NCBI RefSeq assembly: GCF_016862115.1
Contig: NZ_BOMI01000059.1
Span: forward strand, 1-64,000
DNA from: Paractinoplanes deccanensis
GTDB taxonomy: Bacteria; Actinomycetota; Actinomycetes; Mycobacteriales; Micromonosporaceae
Reading direction: 5' to 3'
DNA: 64,000 nt
Numbering within the stretch: position 1 is the stretch's first letter; every line of letters starts with the position of its first letter. Shown piece after piece: positions 36,477 through 45,296 of the stretch. Both the position numbers and the translations under genes were made by a program. The notes beneath the pieces were generated by a model. It did no database searches. It was not told the DNA's origin and was given only the letters and a program-made list of their open reading frames with translations.

Positions 36477-36752
36477 TATCTCGGTGGTGCTTTGCGCCAC
36501 GTGGTCCACCGGCCCGATCGGCCCCTGACGGCGGTGATGCGGCCCACGGCCAGGGCCTTTTGCGGAAATGGTGGGGTGCGCCGGCGGGCCCTCCGCCGCC
36601 ATGCCCACTGGAAAACAAGTGAGGATCCAGTAGGAATCCATTGATCGCTTCCTAATGTCGCTGCGCGGCTCCCGAGCATTTCGTGAGCGGGCATTCGGCA
36701 ATTTTCGTTCGCGCGGCTTCCCAGGACCCGGCGAACGGGGGAGGAAGTCGTC

Positions 36753-37292
36753 GTGGCCACCGAGCAGATCACCGCCGCCGGCCCGTGCGGGACGTCCGGG
36801 CGCGAGGCCAGGGTCCGCGCCCTGTACGAACAGAACTCATCAGCCCTGCTGAACTTCCTGACCGGGCTCGCCGGCGAGCGGCACGCCGCCGAGGACCTGC
36901 TCCAGGAGACGATGCTGCGGGTCTGGCGCAACCTGGACACCGTGCCCACGGAGCCGGAGAGCACTCGCCGCTGGCTGTTCACCGTCGCCCGCCGGGTCGC
37001 CATCGACGCCGTGCGCAGCCGCAAGGCGCGGCCGGCCGAGGTCGGCTTCCCGGACCTGTCCGCCCTGGGCGCCGTGGACGACTCCGCCGACACGGTGATC
37101 GCCGCGGACAGCCTCCGCAAGGCGGTCTCCGGCCTGAGCGACGCCCATCGTGACGTGCTCTCGGAGCTGTACGTCCACGGCCGCTCGACCGGCGAGACCG
37201 CGCGCCGGCTCGGCGTGCCGGTCGGCACCGTCAAATCGCGGGCGCACTACGCGATGCGCATTCTGCGCGACGCGCTCGCCTTCGGGCGATGA
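36753..37292 (+). CDS. ECF-type RNA polymerase sigma factor, SigL/SigK-like
   Basis: 179 residues from GTG 36753 with GGGGGAGGAAG upstream. Region 2: LYEQNSSALLNFLTGLAGERHAAEDLLQETMLRVWRN. Region 4: LSDAHRDVLSELYVHGRSTGETARRLGVPVGTVKSRAHYAMRIL. In SigL/SigK groups such factors are paired with a membrane anti-sigma encoded next door, but no such partner follows here; the next genes are a DUF3311/symporter pair. Confidence 0.87.
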   Translation: MATEQITAAGPCGTSGREARVRALYEQNSSALLNFLTGLAGERHAAEDLLQETMLRVWRNLDTVPTEPESTRRWLFTVARRVAIDAVRSRKARPAEVGFPDLSALGAVDDSADTVIAADSLRKAVSGLSDAHRDVLSELYVHGRSTGETARRLGVPVGTVKSRAHYAMRILRDALAFGR

Positions 37293-37295
37293 GCG

Positions 37296-37325
37296 CTGAC
37301 AAAGCCGTGTCGCCTGCGACACAAT
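37296..37325 (+). promoter_or_regulatory. Promoter with embedded operator for the symporter operon
   Basis: CTGACA (37296-37301), 18 bases, CACAAT (37320-37325) form a plausible -35/-10 pair. GTGTCGC-CT-GCGACAC (37307-37322) lies in the spacer, so a bound protein would block RNA polymerase. The TGTCG-N4-CGACA core matches the site upstream of the PucR-like gene. Position is 77 bases before the DUF3311 start. Confidence 0.5.
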
Positions 37326-37401
37326 GTCCGTCACGCGTGAACGGCGGTCGATCACCGGCGTCGTTGGTGTCGTCAAGACATCGACCATTGGGGAGATCGG
37401 C

Positions 37402-37635
37402 ATGGCGGATATCGAGGCGCCGGGAAATCGCACCCGGGCGGGGGTGAGGCGGTGGATCGGGTGGCTTCTCGCCGTGCCGATCATTGTGCCTCTGGTGACA
37501 CCACTTTTCAATGTCAGCACCCCTCGCCTGTGGGGCTTCCCGGCCTTTTATTGGCTCCAGATCGCGTTCATCGTGGTGGGTTCGGCCGTGACGATCGTCG
37601 TCTACCGCACCGCCGTCGTGCGGGAAGGGGAGTAG
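37402..37635 (+). CDS. DUF3311 small membrane subunit of an SSS symporter
   Basis: 77 residues from ATG 37402 with GGGGAGATCGGC upstream. Two membrane helices (WIGWLLAVPIIVPLVTPLF and YWLQIAFIVVGSAVTIVVY) joined by the PRLWGFPAFYW loop typical of DUF3311. Genes of this family almost always lie directly before a sodium:solute symporter, as here with seven bases between. Confidence 0.85.
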   Translation: MADIEAPGNRTRAGVRRWIGWLLAVPIIVPLVTPLFNVSTPRLWGFPAFYWLQIAFIVVGSAVTIVVYRTAVVREGE

Positions 37636-37642
37636 CGGTCCG

Positions 37643-39274
37643 ATGTGGCGCGATCATGTCACCGAGATTGTCGTCTTCCTCGTGCTCTTCGCCGTCGTCA
37701 GCGTCGCCGGGTTCGCCTCGTCGCGGTGGCGGTCGCGGGGCCGGATGGCCGACCTGGACGAGTGGGGCCTGGGCGGCCGCCGGTTCGGGTCCTGGGTCAC
37801 CTGGTTCCTCATCGGCGGTGACCTTTACACCGCCTACACGTTCGTGGCGATCCCGGCGCTGCTGTACGGTGCCGGCGCGGCCGGGTTCTTCGCGATCCCG
37901 TACAGCGTCATCACCTATCCCATCGTCTTCTTCGTGCTGGCCCGGTTCTGGGACGTCTCGCGCCGCAACGGCTTCGTGACCCCCGCCGACCTCGCCCGCG
38001 CGCGCTTCGGCTCGCCGACGCTGGCGCTGCTCGTCGCGCTGACCGGCATCGTCGCGACCATGCCGTACATCGCTCTCCAGCTCGTCGGGCTGGAGGCGAC
38101 GCTGCGCACGATGGGGCTGACCGGCCAGAGCGGCTGGGCGAAGAACCTGCCGATCATCATCGCCTTCGCGATCCTGGCCGCGTACACGTACAAGGCCGGC
38201 CTGCGCGCCTCGGCGCTGACGGCGTTCGTCAAGGACGGCCTCATCTACGTGGTGATCATCGCGGCCGTCGTCTATCTGCCGGGCAAGCTCGGCGGCTGGT
38301 CGGGCATCTTCGACGCCGCGCAGACCAAGTTCGCCGCGACCCCGTCGCCCAGCGACGGCATCACCCTCCCGTCACACGGCCAGCTGCAATACATCACGCT
38401 GGCGCTCGGGTCGGCCCTCGCGCTGTTCCTCTACCCGCACTCGGCCACCGGTGTGCTGGCGGCTCGCAGCAAGCGCGTCGTGATGCGCAACATGGCGGCC
38501 CTGCCCGCGTACAGCGTGCTGCTCGGCTTCGTCGCGCTGCTGGGATACATGGCGATCGCGGCCGGGGTGAAGCCGCTGCCCGGCTCGTCGCCCGGCACCG
38601 TCGACGGCAACACGGTCGTCCCGCAGCTGTTCGACCACCAGTTCCCCGCCTGGCTGGCCGGCCTGGCCTTCGCGGCCATCGGCATCGGCGCCCTCATCCC
38701 GGCCGGGATCATGTCGATCGCCGCGGCCAACCTGTTCACCCGCAACATCTACCGCGAGTTCTTCGACCGCGACGCCGGGCCGGCCCGCGAGGCGTCGGTC
38801 GCGAAACTCGCGTCGCTGGTGGTGAAGGTCGGCGCGCTGCTGTGCATCGTGCTGATCAACCCGCAGTTCTCGGTGGACCTTCAGCTCATCGGCGGCGTCA
38901 TCATCCTGCAGACGCTGCCGGCGGTGGCGCTCGGGCTCTACGTCCGCTGGCTGCACCGCGGCGCGCTGATCGCCGGATGGGCGGCGGGCATGGTGACCGG
39001 CATGTGGATGCTCTACCGCATCCCCAACCCCGCCACCCACCATCACCACTTCGGCGGATCGGCGTTCCCGCTGTCGGATCTCGGGTTCCACACCACCAAC
39101 ACGATCTACGTCGGCATCGTGGCGGTGCTGGTCAACCTCGTCGTCAGCGTCGCCGGTTCGCTCCTGCTCAACGCGAGCAAGGTGTCCTCCGGCGTCTCCG
39201 GCGAGGCCGTGGCCGAGCTGCTGTCCGGCACGCCGGCGACCGCCTCGCCGGCCGAGCCGGCACCGGCGCGCTGA
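37643..39274 (+). CDS. Sodium:solute symporter (SSS), monocarboxylate permease-like
   Basis: 543 residues, about 13 membrane helices. LGGRRFGSWVTWFLIGGDLYTAYTF in helix 1, ALQLVGLEATLRTMG, and GALIPAGIMSIAAANLFTRNIYREF, which carries the conserved SSS glycine-rich and ASAN-like element. The MctP branch that takes up lactate, pyruvate or alanine in rhizobia has this form and the DUF3311 partner. Substrate assignment is by family only. Confidence 0.85.
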   Translation: MWRDHVTEIVVFLVLFAVVSVAGFASSRWRSRGRMADLDEWGLGGRRFGSWVTWFLIGGDLYTAYTFVAIPALLYGAGAAGFFAIPYSVITYPIVFFVLARFWDVSRRNGFVTPADLARARFGSPTLALLVALTGIVATMPYIALQLVGLEATLRTMGLTGQSGWAKNLPIIIAFAILAAYTYKAGLRASALTAFVKDGLIYVVIIAAVVYLPGKLGGWSGIFDAAQTKFAATPSPSDGITLPSHGQLQYITLALGSALALFLYPHSATGVLAARSKRVVMRNMAALPAYSVLLGFVALLGYMAIAAGVKPLPGSSPGTVDGNTVVPQLFDHQFPAWLAGLAFAAIGIGALIPAGIMSIAAANLFTRNIYREFFDRDAGPAREASVAKLASLVVKVGALLCIVLINPQFSVDLQLIGGVIILQTLPAVALGLYVRWLHRGALIAGWAAGMVTGMWMLYRIPNPATHHHHFGGSAFPLSDLGFHTTNTIYVGIVAVLVNLVVSVAGSLLLNASKVSSGVSGEAVAELLSGTPATASPAEPAPAR

Positions 39275-39275
39275 C

Positions 39276-39908
39276 GTGATCAACTGGCCGGGGTTCGCCG
39301 TCGCCGCGGTGCTGGCCTCGCTGATCCCCGGGGCGAACCAGCTGCTCGGCCTGCGGCACGCGGTCCGGTTCGGTGCGCCGCGGGCCGTGATCGGCCTGGG
39401 TGGCCGGCTGACGGCCCTGCTGGTGATGAGCGGCGTCGTGGTGGCGGGCCTCGGCGCGGTGGTGGCCGCGTCGAGCCGCGCGCTGCTCGTCATCAAGCTC
39501 GTCGGTGTCGTCTACCTGGCATGGCTGGGCGTCGCGACCATCCGCGGGGCGCGGGCGGTGCCGGACCAGGCCGAGTCGCGCGCGCTCCCTCGCGAGGGCG
39601 GGGGAGCGTGGCGGCTGGCCCGCACCGAGTTCGCGGTCACGATCAGCAACCCCAAGGCGTTCCTGCTGTTCGCCGCCCTGTTCCCCCAGTTCACCACGAG
39701 CACCGGCGCCGCGCTCAGCCGCGACGTCGGCCTGCTCGGCCTCGCCTACATGGCGGTGGAGCTGGTGTGCGGCTCCGGCTACATCCTGGTGGGAGCCGGC
39801 ATCGGGGCCTTCGGCATGGCGGGCCGCACCCGCCTGTGGGTCGACCGGGTGACGGGCGTGGTGCTTCTCGCGCTGGCCATGGCGCTCTCCTTCCAGCACC
39901 TCAGGTAG
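39276..39908 (+). CDS. LysE/RhtB-family exporter
   Basis: 210 residues from GTG 39276, which lies one base after the symporter stop and so belongs to the same transcript. Six helices; family blocks are IPGANQLLGLRHAVRFG at the N-terminus (PGP/PGA motif), KLVGVVYLAWLGVATIRG and ISNPKAFLLFAALFPQF. LysE-type exporters release amino acids. Pairing with a monocarboxylate/amino-acid symporter suggests balancing of pools. Confidence 0.87.
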   Translation: MINWPGFAVAAVLASLIPGANQLLGLRHAVRFGAPRAVIGLGGRLTALLVMSGVVVAGLGAVVAASSRALLVIKLVGVVYLAWLGVATIRGARAVPDQAESRALPREGGGAWRLARTEFAVTISNPKAFLLFAALFPQFTTSTGAALSRDVGLLGLAYMAVELVCGSGYILVGAGIGAFGMAGRTRLWVDRVTGVVLLALAMALSFQHLR

Positions 39909-39916
39909 CGACGGCC

Positions 39917-41080
39917 TCAGGAGGCGGGTGACCCGTCGCTGATCACCAGCTCCGGGTGGCGGATCAGATACTGGGGCAGGCGGTCGGCCTTGGCCGCCTC
40001 GAACAGCTTCGCGGTGGCGGCGTTGATGCCCTCGCCGCCGTCGACGGACGCGAACGAGCCGCCGTTGGTCTTGACCGGGATCAGGTCACCGGCGGCCAGC
40101 CCCTTGAGCCCGAAGATGAACTCCTCGACCGGTACGCCGTGGGTGTCGAGCTTGAGCGACTGCCCGGCGGCGGCCAGGATCTTCGACACCTTCGCCGGGT
40201 TGCCGACGACGCCGGCGCTGCCCGCCTTCTTCGCCATCGCCCGGAGCAATTGCTGCTGGTGGCGCTGACGGTCGTAGTCGCCGTTCGACGAGTGCCGCAG
40301 GCGGGAGAACTCGAGCGCCTCCCACGGCTGCATGTCACGGCATCCCTTTTCGAACCAGAGAGCGTTCCGCGGCGGCGACTGCGGGTCGCCCTTGGCGTAG
40401 ACAGCCTTGCCGTTGTCGACGACGTAATGGCTCGACCACATTCGTTTGTCGACGCACAGATGCACGCCGCCCATCGCCTCGAGGATGCCCTTGAAACCGT
40501 TGAAGTCGATGACCAGGACGCCGTCGAACGTGATGCCGGTCAGGTCGTGCACGGCCTCGGTGGCGAGCCGCGCGCCGCCCTGCCAGCCACGGTTGTGCTC
40601 CGCCCCGTACATGTAAGCGGCGTTGATCTTTTGATGGGCCGCGCCGTGGAAGCCCATCGACTCGTCGGCCGGGATGTCCGTGATCGTGTCCCGGGGGATC
40701 GAGATCATGAACGCCTGCCTGCGCGTGGCCGCGATGTGGATGATCAGGATCGTGTCGGATCGGGACGCCTGACCCGACTCCGCCCAGCCGGCCCGCGTGT
40801 CGAGCCCCAGCATGAGCAGGTTGATCGCGCCCTTGGGCAGCGACCTGGCCTCGGTCGTGGCGCCGCCCAGGCCGGGGGCGTCCAGCACCGAGGAGGTCGT
40901 CTGCACGTTGGAGGTCAACTGGTTGAGGAAGTATCGCACCGCGACGACTCCACCGGCTCCCGCGAGAACGAGAACCATGCCGACGCCGATCACCGCCTTG
41001 GCCCAGCGCGGCGCTCGACGTTTTTTGCTGGCGGCACGAGACCGCATAGGACCGGACTCCTTTATTGCGCGGGTATTCAT
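39917..41080 (-). CDS. LytR-CpsA-Psr (LCP) family cell-wall transferase
   Basis: 387 residues. Basic cytoplasmic start, membrane helix about 28-50 (AVIGVGMVLVLAGAGGVVAV), then an extracellular LCP domain: [33 protein letters not shown] with the conserved Arg/Asp, KINAAYMYG, and DYDRQRHQQQLL. LCP proteins attach teichoic acid, arabinogalactan or capsule polymers to peptidoglycan. ATG 41047 is an alternative start. It is divergent from the FAD oxidoreductase. Confidence 0.92.
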   Translation of the reverse strand: MNTRAIKESGPMRSRAASKKRRAPRWAKAVIGVGMVLVLAGAGGVVAVRYFLNQLTSNVQTTSSVLDAPGLGGATTEARSLPKGAINLLMLGLDTRAGWAESGQASRSDTILIIHIAATRRQAFMISIPRDTITDIPADESMGFHGAAHQKINAAYMYGAEHNRGWQGGARLATEAVHDLTGITFDGVLVIDFNGFKGILEAMGGVHLCVDKRMWSSHYVVDNGKAVYAKGDPQSPPRNALWFEKGCRDMQPWEALEFSRLRHSSNGDYDRQRHQQQLLRAMAKKAGSAGVVGNPAKVSKILAAAGQSLKLDTHGVPVEEFIFGLKGLAAGDLIPVKTNGGSFASVDGGEGINAATAKLFEAAKADRLPQYLIRHPELVISDGSPAS

Positions 41081-41104
41081 CGAACCCGCCGGAATGGTAA
41101 TAGT

Positions 41105-41141
41105 AATGTCTTTCCTTCAATGTGGCACCTGTCAAGACATT
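41105..41141. promoter_or_regulatory. Inverted repeat AATGTCTT-N21-AAGACATT
   Basis: Eight-base perfect arms, unusually AT-rich for this genome, in the 141 bases between the divergent LCP and oxidoreductase starts. It could be an operator or two half-sites. No binding protein is identifiable. Confidence 0.4.
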
Positions 41142-41221
41142 GCTCGGGCAAGCATCATTTCCACGCCATTGCGCTCGTCACGATCCATGAACCATGGGGT
41201 GCGGATCGCGTCGGCACCAGC

Positions 41222-42601
41222 ATGAGTAGTCACATCGAATTCCGGAAGCTGGCCGCCGAGCTCGACGGCCCGGCCTTCCTGCCGGGCGAGCCCGGGTACG
41301 ACGCGGAATGCGCCACCTACAACCTGCTCACCCCGCTGCGGCCGGCGATCGCCGTGGGCGCCGCCACGGTCGGCGACGTGCGGGCCGCGGTCCGGTTCGC
41401 CGGCGACCACAAGCTGGCCGTCGCGGTGCGCGGGGGCGGGCACATGCAGCCGTACACCGCCGAGGGGGCGGTCCTGATCACCCTCGACCGGCTGGCCGAT
41501 GTCACGGTCGACGGGGGCCGGCGAACCGCCCGGGTCACCGGCGGAGCGCGCTGGGAGGAGGTGATCGACGCGGCGAGCAAGGAGGGGCTGGCCCCGATGA
41601 GCGGCTCCTCGACCACCGTCGGCGCGATCGGCTACGTGCTCGGCGGCGGGCAGAGCCCGATCTTCGGGCGGCCGTACGGGTACGCCTCCGACCATGTGAC
41701 GTCGTTCGACATCGTGACCGCGGACGGTGTGCTGCGCACGGTCAGCGCCGGCGCGGAGCCGGAGCTGTTCGCGGCCCTGCGCGGCGGCAAGGGCAACTTC
41801 GGTGTCGTGACCGCCATGGAGATCGAACTGTTCCCGGTGACCTCGGTGCTCGCCGGCGGCATCTACTTCCCGGGCAGCGCGACCGGCGAGGTGCTGCGCG
41901 CGTGGCGCGACTGGGCGGCGACCCTGCCCGAGCAGGCCACGACCTCGGTGGCGGTCCAGCGGCTGCCCCCGGTCGAGGAGCTGCCGGAGCCGCTGCGCGG
42001 CGCGCACGTCGTGCACCTGCGGTACGCGTACCTGGGACCGGCCGAGACCGGCCTCGAACTGCTCGCGCCGATGCGGGCGGCCGCGCCGGCGCTGATCGAC
42101 ACGATCGCCGAGGCGCCCTACAAGACCGCCGCGGTGCTGCACAACGACCCGGTCGGCGCGATGCCGTACCAGGACCGCAGCCTCGGCCTGGCCGGGCTGC
42201 CCGACAAGGCCCTCGACAAGCTCGCCGAGCTGCTCGGCCCCGGCACGCCGATCCCGCTGACGAGCGTGGAACTGCGGGCCCTGGGCGGGGCCCTCGACCG
42301 GCCGCCGGCCACGCCGGACTCGGTGCCGAGCCGCGGTCTGCCGTTCCAGTTCTTCGGCTTCGCGGTCGGCGGGGACGACCTCGACGAGCTGGGCCGGCGC
42401 CTGGACCGGCTGTTCACCGCGATGCGCCCGTGGGCCGACCCGAAGCACCGCCGGATGCTCAACTTCCTCTCGCCGGAGGAGGCGCTCGACCCGCAGTCGC
42501 TGCGCGAGGTCTACGGCGCCGAGAACTACGACCGGCTCCTCGCGGTCAAGCGGCGGTTCGACCCGAACACCATGTTCCGGATGAACCACACGCTGCGCTG
42601 A
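41222..42601 (+). CDS. FAD-binding (BBE/PCMH-type) oxidoreductase
   Basis: 459 residues from ATG 41222. PCMH FAD domain at residues about 35-205 with VAVRGGGHM, GGARWEEV, SGSSTTVGAIGYVLGGGQS and GGKGNFGVVTAMEIEL. C-terminal BBE-like end ENYDRLLAVKRRFDPNTMFRMNHTL. The His in GGGHMQP is the usual site of covalent flavin attachment; the second Cys of bicovalent members is replaced (SSTTVGAIGY). Such enzymes oxidise sugars, alkaloids or polyketide intermediates. There is no signal peptide. Confidence 0.88.
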   Translation: MSSHIEFRKLAAELDGPAFLPGEPGYDAECATYNLLTPLRPAIAVGAATVGDVRAAVRFAGDHKLAVAVRGGGHMQPYTAEGAVLITLDRLADVTVDGGRRTARVTGGARWEEVIDAASKEGLAPMSGSSTTVGAIGYVLGGGQSPIFGRPYGYASDHVTSFDIVTADGVLRTVSAGAEPELFAALRGGKGNFGVVTAMEIELFPVTSVLAGGIYFPGSATGEVLRAWRDWAATLPEQATTSVAVQRLPPVEELPEPLRGAHVVHLRYAYLGPAETGLELLAPMRAAAPALIDTIAEAPYKTAAVLHNDPVGAMPYQDRSLGLAGLPDKALDKLAELLGPGTPIPLTSVELRALGGALDRPPATPDSVPSRGLPFQFFGFAVGGDDLDELGRRLDRLFTAMRPWADPKHRRMLNFLSPEEALDPQSLREVYGAENYDRLLAVKRRFDPNTMFRMNHTLR

Positions 42602-42657
42602 AGTGACCGGGCGCGAGCCGGGCCGCCCGCGCGTGCCCGGCTCGTGCCGTGCCCCGG

Positions 42658-43715
42658 TCACGGCTCGGCGGTCCGGTCCGCTCCGATCGCCTCGTACGCC
42701 CGCGGCCTGCGCACGCGCAGGACGGCGGCCCAGGCCACGCCGGCCACGAAGACCACCGCGAACGAGGACGGGTAGATCCAGCGCAGCGGGTCGTCCGGTG
42801 CGACCCCGAGCAGGATCGCGATCTGCTGCAACGTCTTGGCCAGCAGCGCCCCGAGGGCGAGCACCGACAGCACCGGTGCATCAGGATGCCGAGGCCGCCG
42901 ACCACGACCAGCTGGAAGAACAGCTTGGTGAGCGGATCCCAGCCGTTCGCGGCGTAGAGGACGACGATGACCAGAGCGATGACCGTCTGCGCCAGCGAGG
43001 CGGCGGCCGGCGCGTGGTTGCGGCTGCCGGTGCGCGACAGCCTGGCCGGCAGGACACCGTCGCGTCCCAGCGTGTAGAGGTAGCGGGCGGCGACGTTGTG
43101 GAAGCCGAGGGTCGCGGCGAACAGGCTGGTCAGGAAGAGGACGTGGCCGCAGGTGACGAACCAGCCGGGAACGTACGGCGCGGCCAGGTTGAACATGGTG
43201 TCGGTGCCCTCCGCCGTGGCGCGGCCGACGAGGACGATGTTGAGCACGCTGAGCACCGCGACGACCGCCCAGGCGGCGAGCGCCCACGCCCACCACGGTG
43301 CCGAGAGGCCCAGGAGGTCCCGCATCAGCGGCCGCGCGACGGCGCCGAATCCGCCGAGCAGCCCCGCGGGCAGGATGTTGTAGGCCAGCACCGTGACGGC
43401 GCCCGCGCCCACGCCGACGTGGCGGCCCAGGCCCCTGACGGGGATCGTGTAGAGCGGCCCGGCCGAGATCAGATGGCGTGTCATCGCCGTGTAGCCGCTG
43501 CTGAACAGCATCAGCAGGACCGCGGCCACGAGGTAGGCGAGCGGGACGGCGACGACGCCGGTGACCGCCCAGCCCGTGGTCGTCGCGCCGGCGACCGTGG
43601 TGAGCGGGGCTATCGCGCCGCCGACGATGGCCACGACCGGCCAGACGCCGAGCCGTTGTTTCGCGAGCATGCGGCCGGCACGGCCGGGCCGGCGGCGCTC
43701 CTGCACAATTGTCAT
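42658..43715 (-). pseudogene. Decayed APC-family amino acid permease
   Basis: From ATG 43715 the N-terminal helices are good (LGVWPVVAIVGGAIAPLTTVAGATT, AMTRHLISAGPLYTI, WWAWALAAWAVVAVLSVLNIVLVGR). The next 110 or so residues of a normal 480-residue permease are missing, and the text resumes at TAEGTDTMFNLAAPYVPGW, HVLFLTSLFAATLGFHN. After GGLGILM near 42880 the frame shifts and about 35 residues are lost before VLSVLALGALL to the end RRPRAYEAIGADRTAEP at 42658. Two internal deletions and a frameshift make a working transporter unlikely. Confidence 0.8.
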
Positions 43716-43820
43716 TGCGTTCCCTTTCCTCGCCGATGCGCTCGAGGGGCCGGTGCACGGCCGTTGCGCGAAAAGGTGAGATCGCCAGAGAGAAGGTCAG
43801 CGCAGAATGGCTGACCGGGG

Positions 43821-43835
43821 CGATGGTAACCATCG
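43821..43835. promoter_or_regulatory. Perfect palindrome CGATGGT-A-ACCATCG
   Basis: Seven-base arms around a single A, flanked by GACC/GGTC at wider spacing. It is 106 bases upstream of the permease remnant start, within 43716-43999, which holds no gene. It may be an operator for the permease or for the small gene at 44000. Confidence 0.45.
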
Positions 43836-43999
43836 GTCAATGTGGACTGCAAATTACCGTCGCGCAAGCATTTTCCGGTACCGTCCGATTCCCAACAGCG
43901 ATGAACCGTTGTCCCTTCCGGGCATCTGCGGGAAGCTGGTGACGCGCCGATCGGCGTGTCCTTTCCGAAGCTCACGAAGCTGAAGGGAAACAGAATTTC

Positions 44000-44140
44000 A
44001 TGAGAATTCGCGACCGTATTCGACGCCGTGCCCGGGCGTACCCGGAACTGCCGGCCTGGGAGCAGGCCTGGCGAGCTCCGGCCACCTGCGAGCGGCGGCT
44101 GCACACCGACGTGGTCTTCCTGCGTCAGCGCACCTTCTGA
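44000..44140 (+). CDS. 46-residue basic protein of unknown function
   Basis: ATG 44000 with AAGGGAAAC upstream, stop TGA at 44138-44140. It begins MRIRDRIRRRARAYPELP and ends TDVVFLRQRTF, with one Cys. Third-position GC is high from codon 8 onward. The Arg-rich amphipathic start followed by WEQAWRAP is unlike an accidental frame. No family is recognised. It lies between the permease remnant and the SnoaL-like gene on its strand. Confidence 0.55.
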   Translation: MRIRDRIRRRARAYPELPAWEQAWRAPATCERRLHTDVVFLRQRTF

Positions 44141-44249
44141 CACCGCGCCGCGGCCCCGGTGTGTGCGCCGGGACCGCGGTCCCGGCGTCGGGTCGATGCG
44201 GTCGCAGGCAAGGAGCCGGCGCGGTTCACGTCTGCTGAATCACATTCTT

Positions 44250-44283
44250 TGGACTTGATGGTCCAGTCAGGCCGCGCCATAGT
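44250..44283 (+). promoter_or_regulatory. Promoter with TGGAC-N6-GTCCA operator before the SnoaL-like gene
   Basis: TGGAC-TTGATG-GTCCA (44250-44265) is a palindrome whose spacer TTGATG can serve as -35, followed by 17 bases and CATAGT as -10 (44278-44283). The ribosome site AAAGGAG and ATG 44313 follow. The same arrangement occurs before the epoxide hydrolase gene at 45297. Confidence 0.65.
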
Positions 44284-44312
44284 GGAGCCACTACCGAAAA
44301 AGGAGTGGATCA

Positions 44313-44690
44313 ATGGCGACCGACAACGACACACTGGCCCGGGAATTCGTCGAGGCGTTCAATTCCAAGGACGCGGGCAAGGTCGGGGAGTTTCTGCACC
44401 CCGACGTGGTGTTCCAAAATTACGGTGACCCCGAGGTCAAGGGCCGCGACGCGGTGGTGAGCCTGTGGCGCGGCGTGTTCCGCAACTTCTCACAGGTGCA
44501 GTTCGAGGTCGTGCACCAGGCCGTCAACGGCGACGTCGTGCTCGCCGAGCAGGTGCACGGCCTGGCGCTGCCGGGCGGGCGCCTCGCTCCGATCATGAAC
44601 CTCGCGGTCTACGAGATCCGCGATGGCAAGATCGCCGCCTGGCGGGACTACACCAACCCGCAGCAGGCGGCGAAGCTGCTGCGCTCGTGA
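44313..44690 (+). CDS. SnoaL-like / NTF2-fold polyketide cyclase or epoxide hydrolase-type protein
   Basis: 125 residues, single SnoaL-like domain: LAREFVEAFNSKDAGKVGEFLHPDVVFQNYG, GRDAVVSLWRGVF, and the C-terminal YEIRDGKIAAWRDY strand pair. The fold covers small cyclases, isomerases and limonene-epoxide-hydrolase-like enzymes. Its stop overlaps the GTG of the SDR remnant (GTGA), so the SDR was once translationally coupled. Promoter control is shared with the epoxide hydrolase gene downstream. Confidence 0.82.
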   Translation: MATDNDTLAREFVEAFNSKDAGKVGEFLHPDVVFQNYGDPEVKGRDAVVSLWRGVFRNFSQVQFEVVHQAVNGDVVLAEQVHGLALPGGRLAPIMNLAVYEIRDGKIAAWRDYTNPQQAAKLLRS

Positions 44691-45206
44691 GCTCGTTCAC
44701 GGGAAAGATCGCCCTTGTCACCGGGGCGGCCGCCGGCATGAGCCGCGCGACCGCCCTGCTGCTGGCGCGCCGGGGTGCCGCGGTGACCGCCGTGCGGACC
44801 GGCTGGCGGAGGTGGTCGCGCAGATCGAGGCCGGGGGCGGCCGGGCGCTGGCCGTTCCGGCCGACGTCGGCGTCGCGGGGGACGTCGAGGGTCTTCGCCG
44901 ACCGGGGCGGCCCGACCGTCGAGTAGCTCGTCGGCCAAGCGCGCCATCCGGGGCCTCACGCAGACCGCGGCGAAGGAGTACGGCCCTCGCGGCATCCGCG
45001 TCAACGAGCTGCAACCCGGGGTGATCGCCACGGAGATGACCGCCGCCGAGCCGGAGCGCGCCCAGGAGATCGCCGATCGCGGCATCCCGCTGCGCCGGGT
45101 CGGCCGCGGCGAGGAGATCGCCTCCGTCGTGGCCTTCCTGCTCTCCGACGAGGCCTCGTACATCACCGGGGCCCACCTGCCGGTGGACGGCGGCTTCCTC
45201 ACCTGA
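44687..45206 (+). pseudogene. Remnant of an SDR oxidoreductase
   Basis: Begins GTG 44687 with FTGKIALVTGAAAGMSRATALLLARRGAAV, shifts frame near 44798 into DRLAEVVAQIEAGGGRALAVPADVGVAGDVE, then loses about 80 residues including NNAG and most of the catalytic Tyr segment. It resumes as AKRAIRGLTQTAAKEYGPRGIRVNELQPGVIATEM to VDGGFLT at 45206. A TAG falls in the junction region near 44924. It cannot encode an active SDR. Confidence 0.8.
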
Positions 45207-45273
45207 GTTCCACCCGCGCTTCTCCACGTTCGGGGCCGGCATCCGCGGGCCCCGAACTGCTGTCCGTGACCAT

Positions 45274-45285
45274 CGGTGATCACCG
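45274..45285. promoter_or_regulatory. Palindrome CGGTGATCACCG upstream of the hydrolase promoter
   Basis: Twelve-base perfect palindrome, flanked by GTGAC and GTCAC at slightly unequal spacing, 12 bases before the first TGGAC-N6-GTCCA site. It may be an activator site or a terminator stem for the upstream transcript; no T tract follows. Confidence 0.35.
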
Positions 45286-45296
45286 TCACCAGAGGC

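Noticed and set aside
14274..37635. tRNA or rRNA genes
   Set aside because: No cloverleaf with a T-loop GTTCGA context and CCA-proximal stem was recognised in any intergenic stretch; a tRNAscan run would settle it.
39956..41221. N-terminal extension of the FAD oxidoreductase to over 800 residues
   Set aside because: The extra part is antisense to the LCP gene; ATG 41222 gives a family-length protein.
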